Positions 7,329-16,802 are shown, numbered from the stretch's first letter. The stretch: 64,000 bases of DNA from Nioella aestuarii (GCF_050896395.1 NZ_JBPBBA010000004.1:124001-188000), one strand, 5' to 3'. The notes: a model not told the origin generated them from the sequence alone. Numbers and translations: made by a program.

Positions 7329-8858
7329 TCAGGCAGCGGTTTCGTTCTCGTCGCCGCCTTGATCCTCATCCGGGGTTTCCTGCGCCTCAGAGGGCTTTGC
7401 AGCCTCTCCACGGCGTTCGGCAAAGCTCAGCGCAATGAAGTCGGGCATATGATCGCCCATGCCGACCACCTGATTGCCGCCACGACGCCCACCACCAGAT
7501 TTCTGCCGGGGTTCCGGTCGGCGGCGGGGGTCCGCGCGTTCTGGCTTGGCCGCGGGGGCTTCGACCTGAACATCCTCCACCGGTTGTTCCTTGGGCGCTT
7601 CATCGGCTTTGCGGCCACGCGTTCTTGTGCGGCTGCGCTTTGGTTTGTCCTCGCTCGGTGCAGTGTCGTCATCGGATGCGGTGCGGCGGCTGCCGCTGCT
7701 GTCCTGGGGCTGCCAAGGTGCCTCGGTGCGTGGAACGGGTTGGCCGATCAGAGATTCGATCGCTGCCAGCAGCTTGTCATCCGAAGGAACCGCCATCATG
7801 ACGGTCGTGCCCTTGCGTCCGGCACGGCCAGTGCGGCCAATGCGGTGAACATAGTCCTCTGCATGTCCCGGAACGTCGTAGTTGAAGACGTGACTGACAT
7901 TCGGAATATCAAGTCCACGAGCCGCAACATCAGAGGCAACTAGAAACTTGATCGACCCGTCGCGGAACCCGTCCAGGGTCCGAGTCCGGTGCGATTGGTC
8001 CAGGTCGCCATGAATGGGTTCGGCGTTATAGCCATGCTTTTTCAAAGACTTGGCGACGATATCCACATCCACCTTGCGGTTGCAGAAGATGATTGCGTTG
8101 GTGCAGGCCTCGCCCTCACCATTGATGATGGCACGCAGCATCTCGCGTTTCTGCTTGGCGGTCTGGTCGCGTCGGGTGGGTTTGAACTCCACCAGCTTCT
8201 GCGTGATCGTGTCCGAGGTCGTGGACTGGCGCGCAACCTCGATCCGTTCGGGGTTTGACAGGAAGGTATTGGTAATCCGCTCAATCTCCGGCGCCATGGT
8301 GGCCGAGAAGAACAGTGTCTGGCGGGTGAAGGGCGTCAGGCCGAAAATACGTTCGATATCGGGGATAAAGCCCATATCCAGCATCCGGTCGGCCTCATCG
8401 ACCACCATAACTTTCACATCCGACAGGATCAGCTTGCCGCGTTCGAAATGGTCCAGCAGGCGGCCCGGGGTGGCGATCAGCACGTCAACGCCCTTGTCGA
8501 TCAACTGGTCCTGTTCCTTGAAGCTGACACCGCCGATCAGCAGTGCCTTGGTCAGCTTCACGTATTTGGCATAGGTGTCGAAGTTTTCAGCCACCTGAGC
8601 GGCCAGTTCGCGCGTGGGGCACAGCACCAGGCTGCGCGGCATCCGGGCGCGGGCGCGACCACGGGCCAGCGCGGTGATCATCGGCAATGTAAAGCTGGCG
8701 GTCTTGCCGGTGCCAGTTTGCGCGATCCCCAGAACGTCGCGGCCTTCGAGGGCAGGGGGGATAGCGCCGGCCTGGATCGGGGTGGGTTCGGTATAACCCG
8801 CCTCTTCCACAGCCTTGAGAACCTTGGGATTAAGGTTGAGATCAGAGAATTTCGTCAT
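7329..8858 (-). CDS. DEAD-box ATP-dependent RNA helicase (RhlE-like)
   Basis: From ATG 8858 the product has 509 residues and begins MTKFSDLNLNPKVL, the Q-motif region with PTPIQ. Helicase motifs follow in order: AQTGTGKT (I), PTRELAAQ (Ia), TPGR (Ib), DEAD (II), SAT (III), then domain 2 with VASDVAARGLDIP (V) and HRIGRTGRAG (VI). About 135 C-terminal residues are basic, low-complexity and rich in Arg, Pro and Glu, as in RhlE-type helicases that remodel rRNA or mRNA and interact with RNases. A start 8 codons upstream exists but has no better ribosome site. Confidence 0.92.
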   Translation of the reverse strand: MTKFSDLNLNPKVLKAVEEAGYTEPTPIQAGAIPPALEGRDVLGIAQTGTGKTASFTLPMITALARGRARARMPRSLVLCPTRELAAQVAENFDTYAKYVKLTKALLIGGVSFKEQDQLIDKGVDVLIATPGRLLDHFERGKLILSDVKVMVVDEADRMLDMGFIPDIERIFGLTPFTRQTLFFSATMAPEIERITNTFLSNPERIEVARQSTTSDTITQKLVEFKPTRRDQTAKQKREMLRAIINGEGEACTNAIIFCNRKVDVDIVAKSLKKHGYNAEPIHGDLDQSHRTRTLDGFRDGSIKFLVASDVAARGLDIPNVSHVFNYDVPGHAEDYVHRIGRTGRAGRKGTTVMMAVPSDDKLLAAIESLIGQPVPRTEAPWQPQDSSGSRRTASDDDTAPSEDKPKRSRTRTRGRKADEAPKEQPVEDVQVEAPAAKPERADPRRRPEPRQKSGGGRRGGNQVVGMGDHMPDFIALSFAERRGEAAKPSEAQETPDEDQGGDENETAA

Positions 8859-9014
8859 ATGCGTCCAGTCTGGCGGGGTCATGAGCCCGCGTCATGTGAA
8901 TGGAGCGCTTCTGCCACATCGCGCTCCGCGGTTCGGACATCGCGCGCGTCGCGATGCTGCGAAAGCACATAAAACAAATCGCGGAAATGGTCAAATCCGA
9001 GTGGTTTTCGGGGT

Positions 9015-9497
9015 TTATGGCGGTTGCGACTGTTGTAGCGAGGCCGCCATGCCGTTGAAAAGCGCGGCGGGGGCGTGGATGTCGATACGGCCATAGGGGC
9101 CGAGCAAATGGGCGTCGAGCCCATCACGCGCGGCACGTTCGATCATGCCAGGGCCCAAGGCGATGAACCCGAGTGCGTCATTGCGGCAATGGCCGTGGGT
9201 GCAGCCGAGCCGCCGATCGAGGCGACGAAAGGGCATTTCGCGGCCATCCTGCCAGGCCTGATTGACCCGGATCCAAGACATCTGGTTGTGCCGAAAACTG
9301 ATGACCAGTGCCCAAACCGGGCGGCCATCGGCGCCCATCAAAGACACCACATGGCCAAACAGCACGTAATGCGGTTGGTCCGAGATCACGACCTGGCGGG
9401 AGTATGTACCGGTAATCCCTGTGACAGGCGAAGCGAACTCGCCGCCCGCAGTGACGCAGGCGGCGAGGCCCACGCAAATCACTAGATACCGGTACAT
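9015..9497 (-). CDS. Putative lipoprotein of unknown function
   Basis: A 160-residue protein whose N-terminus MYRYLVICVGLAACVTAGGE has a short hydrophobic stretch followed by a lipobox (L-A-A-C), so lipidation at Cys14 and outer-membrane or periplasmic anchoring are likely. The mature part has two further cysteines in LGCTHGHC, about 80 residues on, that could pair or bind metal. No family is recognised. It follows RF3 on the same strand. Confidence 0.6.
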   Translation of the reverse strand: MYRYLVICVGLAACVTAGGEFASPVTGITGTYSRQVVISDQPHYVLFGHVVSLMGADGRPVWALVISFRHNQMSWIRVNQAWQDGREMPFRRLDRRLGCTHGHCRNDALGFIALGPGMIERAARDGLDAHLLGPYGRIDIHAPAALFNGMAASLQQSQPP

Positions 9498-9566
9498 TCG
9501 AGCAAGATGCGCCGGAAACAGTAAACAGATGATTAACAGGGGGTTAGCGGTTACTCCAAACCCGTA

Positions 9567-11174
9567 TCAGACCATCATTTCCTTGGTCGCGGTCAGCTTC
9601 ACATCCGGGTAGTCGCGGCCCACGCGGTCGATATCCCATTGCAGGCGGGTCAGGAACACAGGGTCACCGTCATTGTCGGTGGCCATGTGCTGCTTGTTGG
9701 CCGCCGCGAATTTCTCAACCGCCTGACGGTCCCCCTGCACCCATCGGGCCGAGGTGAACTGGGTGGGTTCAAACCGCACCGGCAGGCCGTATTCCAGCTC
9801 GATCCGGCTGGCCAGCACCTCAAATTGCAACGCGCCGACGACGCCGACGATAAAGCCCGAGCCGAAGGTGGGCTTAAAGACCTTGGCGGCGCCTTCCTCG
9901 GCGAATTGCATCAGCGCCTTGTCCAGATGCTTGGCCTTGAGGGGATCACCCGCGCGGCAGGTTTGCAGCAGTTCCGGCGCGAAGGAGGGGATGCCGGTAA
10001 AGCGCAGCGCCTCGCCCTCGGTCAGCGCGTCCCCGATTCGCAATTGGCCGTGGTTCGGAATGCCGATGATGTCGCCCGCCCATGCTTCCTCCGCCAATTC
10101 CCGGTCGCTTGCCAGAAACAGAACCGGGCTAGAGATTGCCATCGGTTTCTTGGACCGCACATGGGTCATCTTCATGCCGCGCTGGAAATGGCCAGAGGCG
10201 AGCCGCACAAAAGCTACCCGGTCGCGGTGCTTGGGGTCCATATTGGCCTGCACCTTGAAAACGAAGCCGGTGACTTTCTTCTCTTCCGGCGCAACCTCGC
10301 GCGGGGTGGCGGACTGGACCTGCGGTTCGGGACCATAGCCCGCGATGCCGTCCATAAGTTCCTTGACGCCGAAGCTGTTGATGGCCGAGCCGAACCAAAT
10401 GGGCGTCAGATGGCCTTCAAGAAAGCTCTGCCTGTCGAGGGCTGGCAGCAGCTCGCGCGCCATTTCCACCTCTTCACGCAGCTTCTCCAGCAGATCGGCG
10501 GGGATATGCTGTTCCAGAAGCGGATCGTCCAGACCTTCGATCTTGATCGATTCCGCCACCTTGTTGCGGTCGGCGCGATCCATCAGTTCCAGCCGGTCAC
10601 GCAACAGGTCATAGCAGCCCAGGAAGTCGCGCCCCATGCCAATGGGCCAGCTCGCTGGCGTTACGTCGATGGCAAGGTTTTCCTGAATCTCGTCAATGAT
10701 ATCAAAGACGTCACGGCTTTCGCGGTCCATCTTGTTACAGAACGTCAGGATCGGCAGATCGCGAAGACGGCAGACCTCGAAGAGTTTCTGGGTCTGGCTT
10801 TCCACGCCCTTGGCCCCGTCGATGACCATGATCGCGGCGTCAACGGCGGTCAGCGTCCGATAGGTGTCCTCGGAAAAGTCCGAGTGACCGGGCGTGTCCA
10901 CCAGGTTGAAGCGGTATTTGCCGTAGTCAAAGGACATGGCCGAGGCTGAAACCGAAATGCCCCTGTCCTTTTCCATCTGCATAAAGTCCGACCGTGTGCG
11001 CCGCGCCTCTCCCTTGGCGCGCACCTGTCCGGCCATCTGGATGGCACCACCATAAAGGAGGAATTTTTCCGTCAGCGTCGTCTTGCCAGCGTCGGGATGC
11101 GAGATGATCGCAAAGGTCCGGCGGCGGGCGATTTCGGGCGGAAGCTCGGGGCGGTTTGTGGGCGTGTCCAGCAT
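9567..11174 (-). CDS. prfC: Peptide chain release factor 3
   Basis: From ATG 11174 the product has 535 residues and begins MLDTPTNRPELPPEIARRR. It is a translational GTPase with G1 SHPDAGKTT, G2 region DRGISVSASAM, G3 DTPGH, G4 NKMD and the EF-Tu-like domain 2. RF3 releases RF1 or RF2 from the ribosome after peptide release. Length matches the family (about 530). In-frame ATGs at 11198 and 11210 would add 8 or 12 residues, but the chosen start matches the family N-terminus best. Confidence 0.93.
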   Translation of the reverse strand: MLDTPTNRPELPPEIARRRTFAIISHPDAGKTTLTEKFLLYGGAIQMAGQVRAKGEARRTRSDFMQMEKDRGISVSASAMSFDYGKYRFNLVDTPGHSDFSEDTYRTLTAVDAAIMVIDGAKGVESQTQKLFEVCRLRDLPILTFCNKMDRESRDVFDIIDEIQENLAIDVTPASWPIGMGRDFLGCYDLLRDRLELMDRADRNKVAESIKIEGLDDPLLEQHIPADLLEKLREEVEMARELLPALDRQSFLEGHLTPIWFGSAINSFGVKELMDGIAGYGPEPQVQSATPREVAPEEKKVTGFVFKVQANMDPKHRDRVAFVRLASGHFQRGMKMTHVRSKKPMAISSPVLFLASDRELAEEAWAGDIIGIPNHGQLRIGDALTEGEALRFTGIPSFAPELLQTCRAGDPLKAKHLDKALMQFAEEGAAKVFKPTFGSGFIVGVVGALQFEVLASRIELEYGLPVRFEPTQFTSARWVQGDRQAVEKFAAANKQHMATDNDGDPVFLTRLQWDIDRVGRDYPDVKLTATKEMMV

Positions 11175-11223
11175 GGCCGCGCGTATAGGCGCAGCCATGG
11201 GAATTGGCAAGGAAATCCGGGGA

Positions 11224-12060
11224 TCAGGCGGGCCGTGCGATCAGCACGTCGCAGGGCGGCTGCCGCAGCAGATCAGCGGCCACGCTGCCAAGCAGGGCGC
11301 GACCCTGACCGACCCGGCCATGGGCACCGGCGGTGATCAGGCTGGCGCCCGTTGCCGCCAGTTGTGCGGCCAGAACCTGGCTGACGCTGCCCGGCGCAAT
11401 AACGGTCGGGCCGCAGGCATCGGGCAGGGCGATTTCATCGCGCCAGCGGGCCTCGTCTTCGGTCGCTTCCAGGCGGAAGCTGGCGGTCATCTCATCCATA
11501 TCCTGGCCGCCATAGGTCATCAGCCCGCTATAGGGCACATGAAATGCGTGAACCGGCGTGATCTGCGCCTTAGGCGCCAAATGAAGGGCCAGAGTTATGG
11601 CCGCGGTGGAGGCGGGCGAGAAATCGGTTGCGGCCAACACATGATCATAGGCGTGATCCACCCGATCAGAAACCATCAGCACAGGACAAGCGGTCAAACG
11701 AACCAGCCGCTGCGCGGTGGTTTCGCGCACGGCATCAAGGAAGGGCCGGGGCCTGTGCGTGCCAAGGATCAGAAGGGTGGGGTCGTTTTGCGCCACCAGC
11801 GCCAGGATATCCGCCGTTGGGTCGCCGTACTGGGCGTGAATTGTGATATCAACCTTGTCTGACAGGCTCTTGGTGAACTGGTTCAACAGGGTAACGGCGG
11901 CATCGTGGGCGCTTGCGGCGATCTCGGGCGGGGCGGCATCATCCACCACGTGGCAAACGATCAGCCTTGCGTCATGATGTTCAGCCAACCAGATGGCCCG
12001 GCGAATGGCGCGGTCACTGCGTGGCGACATGTCCGTTGCGACGACGAATGACTTGGACAT
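11224..12060 (-). CDS. Universal stress protein, two tandem UspA domains
   Basis: A protein of 278 residues made of two UspA folds (about 1-140 and 145-278). The second ends in TAGAHGRVGQGRALLGSVA, the G-x-x-G-x9-G-S ATP-binding signature. The first has a matching but weaker site near LGTHRPRPFLDA, with VRETTAQRLVR after it. Tandem UspA proteins usually act in cytoplasmic stress survival. It stands 49 bp from RF3 on the same strand but probably has its own promoter. Confidence 0.88.
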   Translation of the reverse strand: MSKSFVVATDMSPRSDRAIRRAIWLAEHHDARLIVCHVVDDAAPPEIAASAHDAAVTLLNQFTKSLSDKVDITIHAQYGDPTADILALVAQNDPTLLILGTHRPRPFLDAVRETTAQRLVRLTACPVLMVSDRVDHAYDHVLAATDFSPASTAAITLALHLAPKAQITPVHAFHVPYSGLMTYGGQDMDEMTASFRLEATEDEARWRDEIALPDACGPTVIAPGSVSQVLAAQLAATGASLITAGAHGRVGQGRALLGSVAADLLRQPPCDVLIARPA

Positions 12061-12156
12061 ATGAGCTCCCCCTTGTCTTTTCTATAAAACATATGGGGTG
12101 CTTTGACGCGCGGGCAATATATCAGGGTCGCTTTGCCGCTGCCTTGTGCGGAGTGT

Positions 12157-13155
12157 TCAGTCCAGTTTGCCGCGGCTGGCGCGGGTCAGACGCTCGGCCG
12201 GATCGCCGGCCTCTTTCAGCGCCTTGTCGTCCACTTCGATGTCAGAGGCCAAATGCCGGTCGGCATCGGTCTGCTCGGTTGCCACATGTTCAGGCAATAC
12301 CGCACGGGTCTGGGGCGTCACCAGCAGGCTTTCGACGGCCACGCCCTCTGCATAGATGATCTCATGCGCGCCGAAGAGGATCTGATAGCTTTCAATAAAG
12401 CCGCCCTCTTCGCGCCCGACAGTATCGTCATTGACCAGATGCGCGGCCTTGACCAGCACTTCGGCGCGGCCAGTCCCGAGCTCATCTTTGCGCTGCCAGA
12501 TGAACAGCCGGTGATGGGGAAAGAGCCGCAGGTCGTTGGCAACGTTGAGCGTGCCCTCGCGGATGCGGATCGGGGCAAGTGCCCCTGTGGCCCGCTGCAC
12601 CTGCTGACCGATCCAGCGGATCTCTTGCGGGCCATGATCGCGGGTAAGCAAGCGATCACCAGCGCGCAGATCCTCAACCGGAACCTGACGCCCGTTGGCC
12701 ATGGTCAACCGCGTGCCTGCAATAAAGCTGACGCTGGCAATATCTGCCAGCCGTTGCGCGGCCAATGCGGGTTCCGAGGCGACGAGTTCGTACTCGCCAC
12801 GCGGGGTCATCGGAGCCAGCGGCAGGAAATGGCGCGCGGTTTCGTCCTCGCCCGAAAGGGTCAGGACCAGCAGCTCGACGAAGGTGCCGTCGGGGGCCAT
12901 TAGGCTGTGGCAGACCTCCAGCACGACCGCGTCGCCGGGCTGCCCGACCTCGGACCCGTCCGCCACTTCGGTTCCATTGGGCCCGTCCCAGATCGCCAAT
13001 GCGCGAGACTGCGCATCGCGGGCCAAACGATAGCTGTCGCCGGCCACAACATCCTGCACCCCGCCAATCGGATCACCCTCATTGGCGCCCCAATGCACGA
13101 TCAGGTCGCTGGCGGTATAGGTTGGGAAGCTGAACTGAGCGGTACGACGGGGCAT
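12157..13155 (-). CDS. Hint (Hedgehog/intein-like) domain protein
   Basis: A 332-residue protein. The N-terminal 140 residues are a beta-rich domain of unknown role. From about residue 143 comes a Hint_2-type domain with G-T-R-L-T-M, P-V-E-D-L-R-A-G-D, T-R-D-H-G-P-Q-E-I-R-W-I-G and later L-F-P-H-H-R-L-F. Proteins of this type are numerous in Rhodobacteraceae and often secreted by type I systems. The residue at the splice/cleavage position is Ser143 where autoprocessing members have Cys. No signal peptide is present. Confidence 0.85.
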   Translation of the reverse strand: MPRRTAQFSFPTYTASDLIVHWGANEGDPIGGVQDVVAGDSYRLARDAQSRALAIWDGPNGTEVADGSEVGQPGDAVVLEVCHSLMAPDGTFVELLVLTLSGEDETARHFLPLAPMTPRGEYELVASEPALAAQRLADIASVSFIAGTRLTMANGRQVPVEDLRAGDRLLTRDHGPQEIRWIGQQVQRATGALAPIRIREGTLNVANDLRLFPHHRLFIWQRKDELGTGRAEVLVKAAHLVNDDTVGREEGGFIESYQILFGAHEIIYAEGVAVESLLVTPQTRAVLPEHVATEQTDADRHLASDIEVDDKALKEAGDPAERLTRASRGKLD

Positions 13156-13284
13156 AAAACAATATCCTTTGTGCTCCGGTTAGCCGCGAGCTGGCCAAAC
13201 CGTCAAGCGGACAGAAGGTGGCAGGGCCTGCATCAGCATGGTAAGCCAATAGTTAACGAAACATGAACAGTGGAGAACAGGGTC

Positions 13285-14064
13285 ATGGATCTGGGAATTT
13301 CTGGCAAGCGGGCATTGGTTTGCGCCTCGTCCAAGGGCCTTGGGCGCGGCTGCGCTACGATGCTGGCGGCCAACGGTGTCAATCTGGTGATGAATGCGCG
13401 CGGTGCAGAGGCGCTGAACCAGACGGCGGCGGAGATCCGCGAAGCCTATGGGGTAGAGGTCGTGACCGTACCCGCTGACATCACCACCGATGCGGGCCGT
13501 GCGGAGGTTCTGAAAGCGGCAGGAGAGGTCGATATCCTGGTGACAAACGCAGGTGGCCCGCCGCCGGGGTCTTGGCAGGACTGGGAGCGCGAGGATTTCA
13601 TCAAGGCGCTTGACGCCAACATGCTGACCCCGATCGCGCTGATGAAGGCACTGTTGCCGGGCATGATGGACCGTGGATGGGGCAGGGTGGTGAACATCAC
13701 CTCACAATCCGTGAAAGCACCGATTGCGGTTTTGGGCCTGTCGAATTCGGCCCGCGCCGGGCTAACAGGCTATGTGGCGGGAACCTCTCGGCAAGTTGCA
13801 GGTAAGGGTGTGATCATCAACAACCTGCTGCCGGGCATTCACGCCACGGACCGTGCAGTGTCGCTGGATACGACTGTAGCCGCTCAGACAGGGGTGACGT
13901 TGGAAGAAGCCATGGACCGCCGCGCCGCGACGATTCCAGCCGGACGCTATGGCACGGCCGAGGAATTCGGCGCGACCTGCGCGTTCCTGTGTTCTCAATA
14001 CGCGGGCTTTATTGTGGGTCAGAACATCCTTTTGGACGGCGGCGCGACAAATGCGACGCTGTAG
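13285..14064 (+). CDS. SDR-family protein with altered catalytic site
   Basis: From ATG 13285 the product has 259 residues. It has the Rossmann fold of short-chain dehydrogenases, with LVTNAGGPPPG in the N-A-G position and a C-terminal G-Q-N-I-L-L-D-G-G. Two features are off pattern: the cofactor loop reads C-A-S-S-K-G-L-G instead of T-G-x-x-x-G-x-G, and the Y-x-x-x-K pair is replaced by Ser153 and Arg157 (13 and 17 residues after Ser140). This matches a known divergent group (BKR-like, SDR-like) lacking the tetrad, so oxidoreductase activity should not be assumed. It is divergent from the Hint gene. Confidence 0.85.
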   Translation: MDLGISGKRALVCASSKGLGRGCATMLAANGVNLVMNARGAEALNQTAAEIREAYGVEVVTVPADITTDAGRAEVLKAAGEVDILVTNAGGPPPGSWQDWEREDFIKALDANMLTPIALMKALLPGMMDRGWGRVVNITSQSVKAPIAVLGLSNSARAGLTGYVAGTSRQVAGKGVIINNLLPGIHATDRAVSLDTTVAAQTGVTLEEAMDRRAATIPAGRYGTAEEFGATCAFLCSQYAGFIVGQNILLDGGATNATL

Positions 14065-14797
14065 AGACCACATAATCGAGGATCTGAGCGCCTGAGAAGA
14101 CTCAGACTCGATCTGTAATCCTTTGATTCACTGAGAAGATAACCCGCTTTTGTGGGTATGATACGGCTGTCTTTCCCAGAGAAAACAACCACCTGGAGTG
14201 GTGGGTGTGACCGACGCGCAGTCAGCGGTCGATCCTGTAGGTGTATAATTGACTCAAATAAGCTGACCACAGCGGGAGTCTGATGAGATATCAATGGAGT
14301 ATCCGGGTACGGACTGCCTACTTTCATGCAAAATAGATTCCAGATTCACGGACTCCAAAGGCATTTCTGCGTGATCTGGCTTGGAAAAGATTCCAGAATC
14401 CCAACTTACATTCACTATCTGATCCAAAATCGAGACATTGGGGCCTAGTGCTGAGTGTCTTTGCAAGATAATTTGATCAAATATGGGATTTTTCGACCAA
14501 AATACCTGCGAAACGTAAGAAATTCAGGGATATTGCAACTTGCCTCGGCACAGCGCCTCATCTGGTCGATCGTGGGCGTGATCTACGACCTCCTGGGTCA
14601 TTGATCGCCTGTGGATAAGCCTGTGGATGAATTTGATTAAAACTTGGATTCCAAGTAGATTCCTCAAAAAGTTGAAGCAAAAGATGAACCCGTTTCCTCC
14701 CCGCCATGAGAGGGAGTTCGTCAAGACGCTCGTTTGGCGGGTGCTTGAAACATGGTTGCGGGGCTGATAGCTGCAAATCTGAGACAATTGATCGGAA
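14065..14797. other. 730-bp AT-rich gene-free region; candidate origin or regulatory region
   Basis: No supported gene. Twelve GANTC sites lie between 14099 and 14662, ten of them in 14099-14400. TGTGGATAA (14610-14618), a perfect DnaA-box 9-mer, is followed three bases later by TGTGGATGA (14622-14630). A 12-bp palindrome ATTTGATCAAAT sits at 14471-14482 in an AT-rich stretch. GANTC is the CcrM methylation site of alphaproteobacteria. The combination suggests a replication origin or a cell-cycle-regulated control region; this is inference. Confidence 0.5.
14610..14630 (-). promoter_or_regulatory. Pair of DnaA-box-like 9-mers
   Basis: TGTGGATAA at 14610-14618 is the reverse complement of TTATCCACA, the strongest DnaA box. 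TGTGGATGA at 14622-14630 differs at one position. Both face the same way, with 12-bp phasing. Confidence 0.5.
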
Positions 14798-14806
14798 TTG
14801 CCGCCC

Positions 14807-15883
14807 GTGTTGCAGCCCCCCAGACTGGCCGTACAAAACCTGACCTGCGATTTCGCGGGCCGAACGGTGTTGCGGGACGTGTCGCTCCAGGTTGCACCGG
14901 GGGAGGTGATGTGCCTACTGGGCCCCTCTGGTTGCGGCAAGACCACAACCTTGCGCGTGATCGCGGGGATCGAGCGGCAAAGCGCAGGCACGGTCAGTGT
15001 GGATGGAAAAGTGCTCGCAGACGGGTCTTTGCACCTGCCACCAGAGGCGCGTGGCGTAGGGCTGATCTTTCAGGACTTCGCGCTGTTCCCGCATCTCAGC
15101 GTTGGCCAGAACATTGCCTTTGGCCTGACTGGCGCCAAGGCCGAAAAATCCAAGCGCGTGCAAGAGCTTTTGACGCGTGTCGATCTGAAAGGCTACGCCG
15201 ACAAAGCCCCGCATATGCTGTCGGGGGGTGAGCAGCAGCGCGTGGCGCTGGCCCGCGCGCTTGCGCCGCGTCCCGGTGTGATGCTGATGGATGAGCCCTT
15301 CTCCGGACTCGACAACCGCCTGCGTGACGGCATCCGCGATGAGACGCTTGAACTGCTAAAGGAAGAAGGCACCGCCGTCGTTCTGGTCACTCACGAGCCC
15401 GAAGAGGCGATGCGCATGGCCGACCAGATCGCGCTGATGCGCGGGGGGCGGATCGTTCAGCAGGGCGCACCTTACAACATATACAACGCCCCTTGCGACC
15501 GTGACGCCGCAGCGTTTTTTTCCGATATCAACGTGATCACTGGCACTGTCGAGGGCGCGCTGACCGACACAGCCTTTGGTCAGTTCCTTGCCCCTGGCCA
15601 TCCGGACGGCACCCAGGTCGAGATTATCTTCCGCCCGCAGCATGTGAAGATCGACTTCGACAGGGGTGGACGCGGGCCTAACCCGACTCCGCTGGATGGT
15701 GCCCCTGCGCGCGGTGTGGTCGAACGAGCCAGGTTCATGGGACATGAAAGCCTTGTGGAATTCCGCATGGATTTCAACAAACAGATTCTCAAGGCAACCG
15801 TCCCGGCTGTCTTTCTTCCCAAGCCTGGAATGGCTCTTTGGTTGACCATCCGGCGCGACCGCTGTTTCGTTTTTTCCAAGTAA
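14807..15883 (+). CDS. ABC transporter ATPase (FbpC/PotA-type), orphan
   Basis: From GTG 14807 the product has 358 residues; a TTG at 14798 would add three, and no ATG precedes the conserved region. The ATPase domain has Walker A GPSGCGKTT, Q-loop F-Q-D-F-A-L-F-P-H-L, signature LSGGEQQR, Walker B VMLMDEPF and H-loop VTHEPEEA. About 110 C-terminal residues form an OB/TOBE domain, as in iron or polyamine importers. No permease or binding protein is nearby, so it may serve a transporter encoded elsewhere. Confidence 0.85.
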   Translation: MLQPPRLAVQNLTCDFAGRTVLRDVSLQVAPGEVMCLLGPSGCGKTTTLRVIAGIERQSAGTVSVDGKVLADGSLHLPPEARGVGLIFQDFALFPHLSVGQNIAFGLTGAKAEKSKRVQELLTRVDLKGYADKAPHMLSGGEQQRVALARALAPRPGVMLMDEPFSGLDNRLRDGIRDETLELLKEEGTAVVLVTHEPEEAMRMADQIALMRGGRIVQQGAPYNIYNAPCDRDAAAFFSDINVITGTVEGALTDTAFGQFLAPGHPDGTQVEIIFRPQHVKIDFDRGGRGPNPTPLDGAPARGVVERARFMGHESLVEFRMDFNKQILKATVPAVFLPKPGMALWLTIRRDRCFVFSK

Positions 15884-16026
15884 ATCAGTCTGCAGCTGTA
15901 TTTTTCGGCTGATTTCTGCCCGCATTAGGCAGATTGGGGCTTTGATCCCGCCCGCAGAATCCATACGTATATGGCAGACAAACTCACGGAGGCGGGTCAT
16001 GGCCGCCCCGGACAAGGGAGACTGAA

Positions 16027-16251
16027 ATGCTCAACAATATTGGCCTGCCGGGCCTTCTGCTTATCGCGGTTGTTGTCCTCGTGCTGTTTGGCCGTGGCAA
16101 GATCGCAGGTCTTATGGGCGAAGTGGGCAAAGGCATCACCGCGTTCAAGCGCGGCGTTCGTGACGGCACCGAGGAAATCGAAAATGCGGCCAATGACGCA
16201 GGCGAAGAAGCCCGCGACGTGACCCCCGAACGTGATCGTGAAAACGCCTGA
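16027..16251 (+). CDS. tatA: Sec-independent protein translocase TatA
   Basis: A 74-residue protein beginning MLNNIGLPGLLLIAVVVLVL, one short membrane helix, then F-G-R-G-K-I hinge and an amphipathic helix (LMGEVGKGITAFKRGV). This is the TatA pattern; TatA rings form the pore that moves folded twin-arginine proteins across the inner membrane. It is the first gene of tatABC, 41 bp ahead of tatB. An AGGGAGACTGAA stretch supplies the ribosome site. Confidence 0.93.
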   Translation: MLNNIGLPGLLLIAVVVLVLFGRGKIAGLMGEVGKGITAFKRGVRDGTEEIENAANDAGEEARDVTPERDRENA

Positions 16252-16292
16252 TCCCCTGCGTGGGGCTGGCACAGTCGGGCTGAGGGGCTGCC

Positions 16293-16802
16293 ATGTTTGA
16301 CATTGGCATGTGGGAACTGATGGTCGTGGGCATCGTGGCGTTGATCGTCGTGGGCCCCAAGGATCTTCCCAAGATGTTCAGAACGCTCGGTCAGGTGACC
16401 GGGCGCATTCGCGGTATGGCGAGAGAGTTCCAAACCACGATGAACGCGGCGGCCAGCGAAACTGGCCTCGATGAAATGGCCAAGGATCTCAAGAAGGCAA
16501 CCGATATCACCCGCGATCTGCGCAAGGTCACCAGCCCGCGCAAGATGGGGATGGAGGCGATGAGAAAGGCCGCAGGATCTGCGCTGGACGGAGATGATGC
16601 GTCAGAGCCTGAACGGCCCCTCACCGAGACCGAAAAACTGGCGCAACAGCGTCATAAGCAGGCCGAGGAACGCGTTGCTGCCGCGCAGGAACGCGCGGCC
16701 GCCCGCGCGAGCGCTGCGGTAGAGGCGGCAGAGGATGCTGCTGCCGTTGCACAAGATGATCTGCCACGGGCAGAGCCCCGCACCGGAACCGCCGACACAT
16801 GA
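16293..16802 (+). CDS. tatB: Sec-independent protein translocase TatB
   Basis: Predicted 169 residues. The N-terminal MFDIGMWELMVVGIVALIVVG helix with G-P-K-D-L-P hinge and amphipathic helix is diagnostic of TatB, which with TatC recognises the twin-arginine signal. The C-terminal half is a charged, Ala/Glu-rich coiled tail. Its stop overlaps the tatC start in ATGA, implying translational coupling. Confidence 0.93.
   Translation: MFDIGMWELMVVGIVALIVVGPKDLPKMFRTLGQVTGRIRGMAREFQTTMNAAASETGLDEMAKDLKKATDITRDLRKVTSPRKMGMEAMRKAAGSALDGDDASEPERPLTETEKLAQQRHKQAEERVAAAQERAAARASAAVEAAEDAAAVAQDDLPRAEPRTGTADT

Noticed and set aside
14524..14991. 155-codon minus-strand frame over the candidate origin
   Set aside because: Its N-terminal part is the antisense of the ABC ATPase and the rest has no protein-like features.
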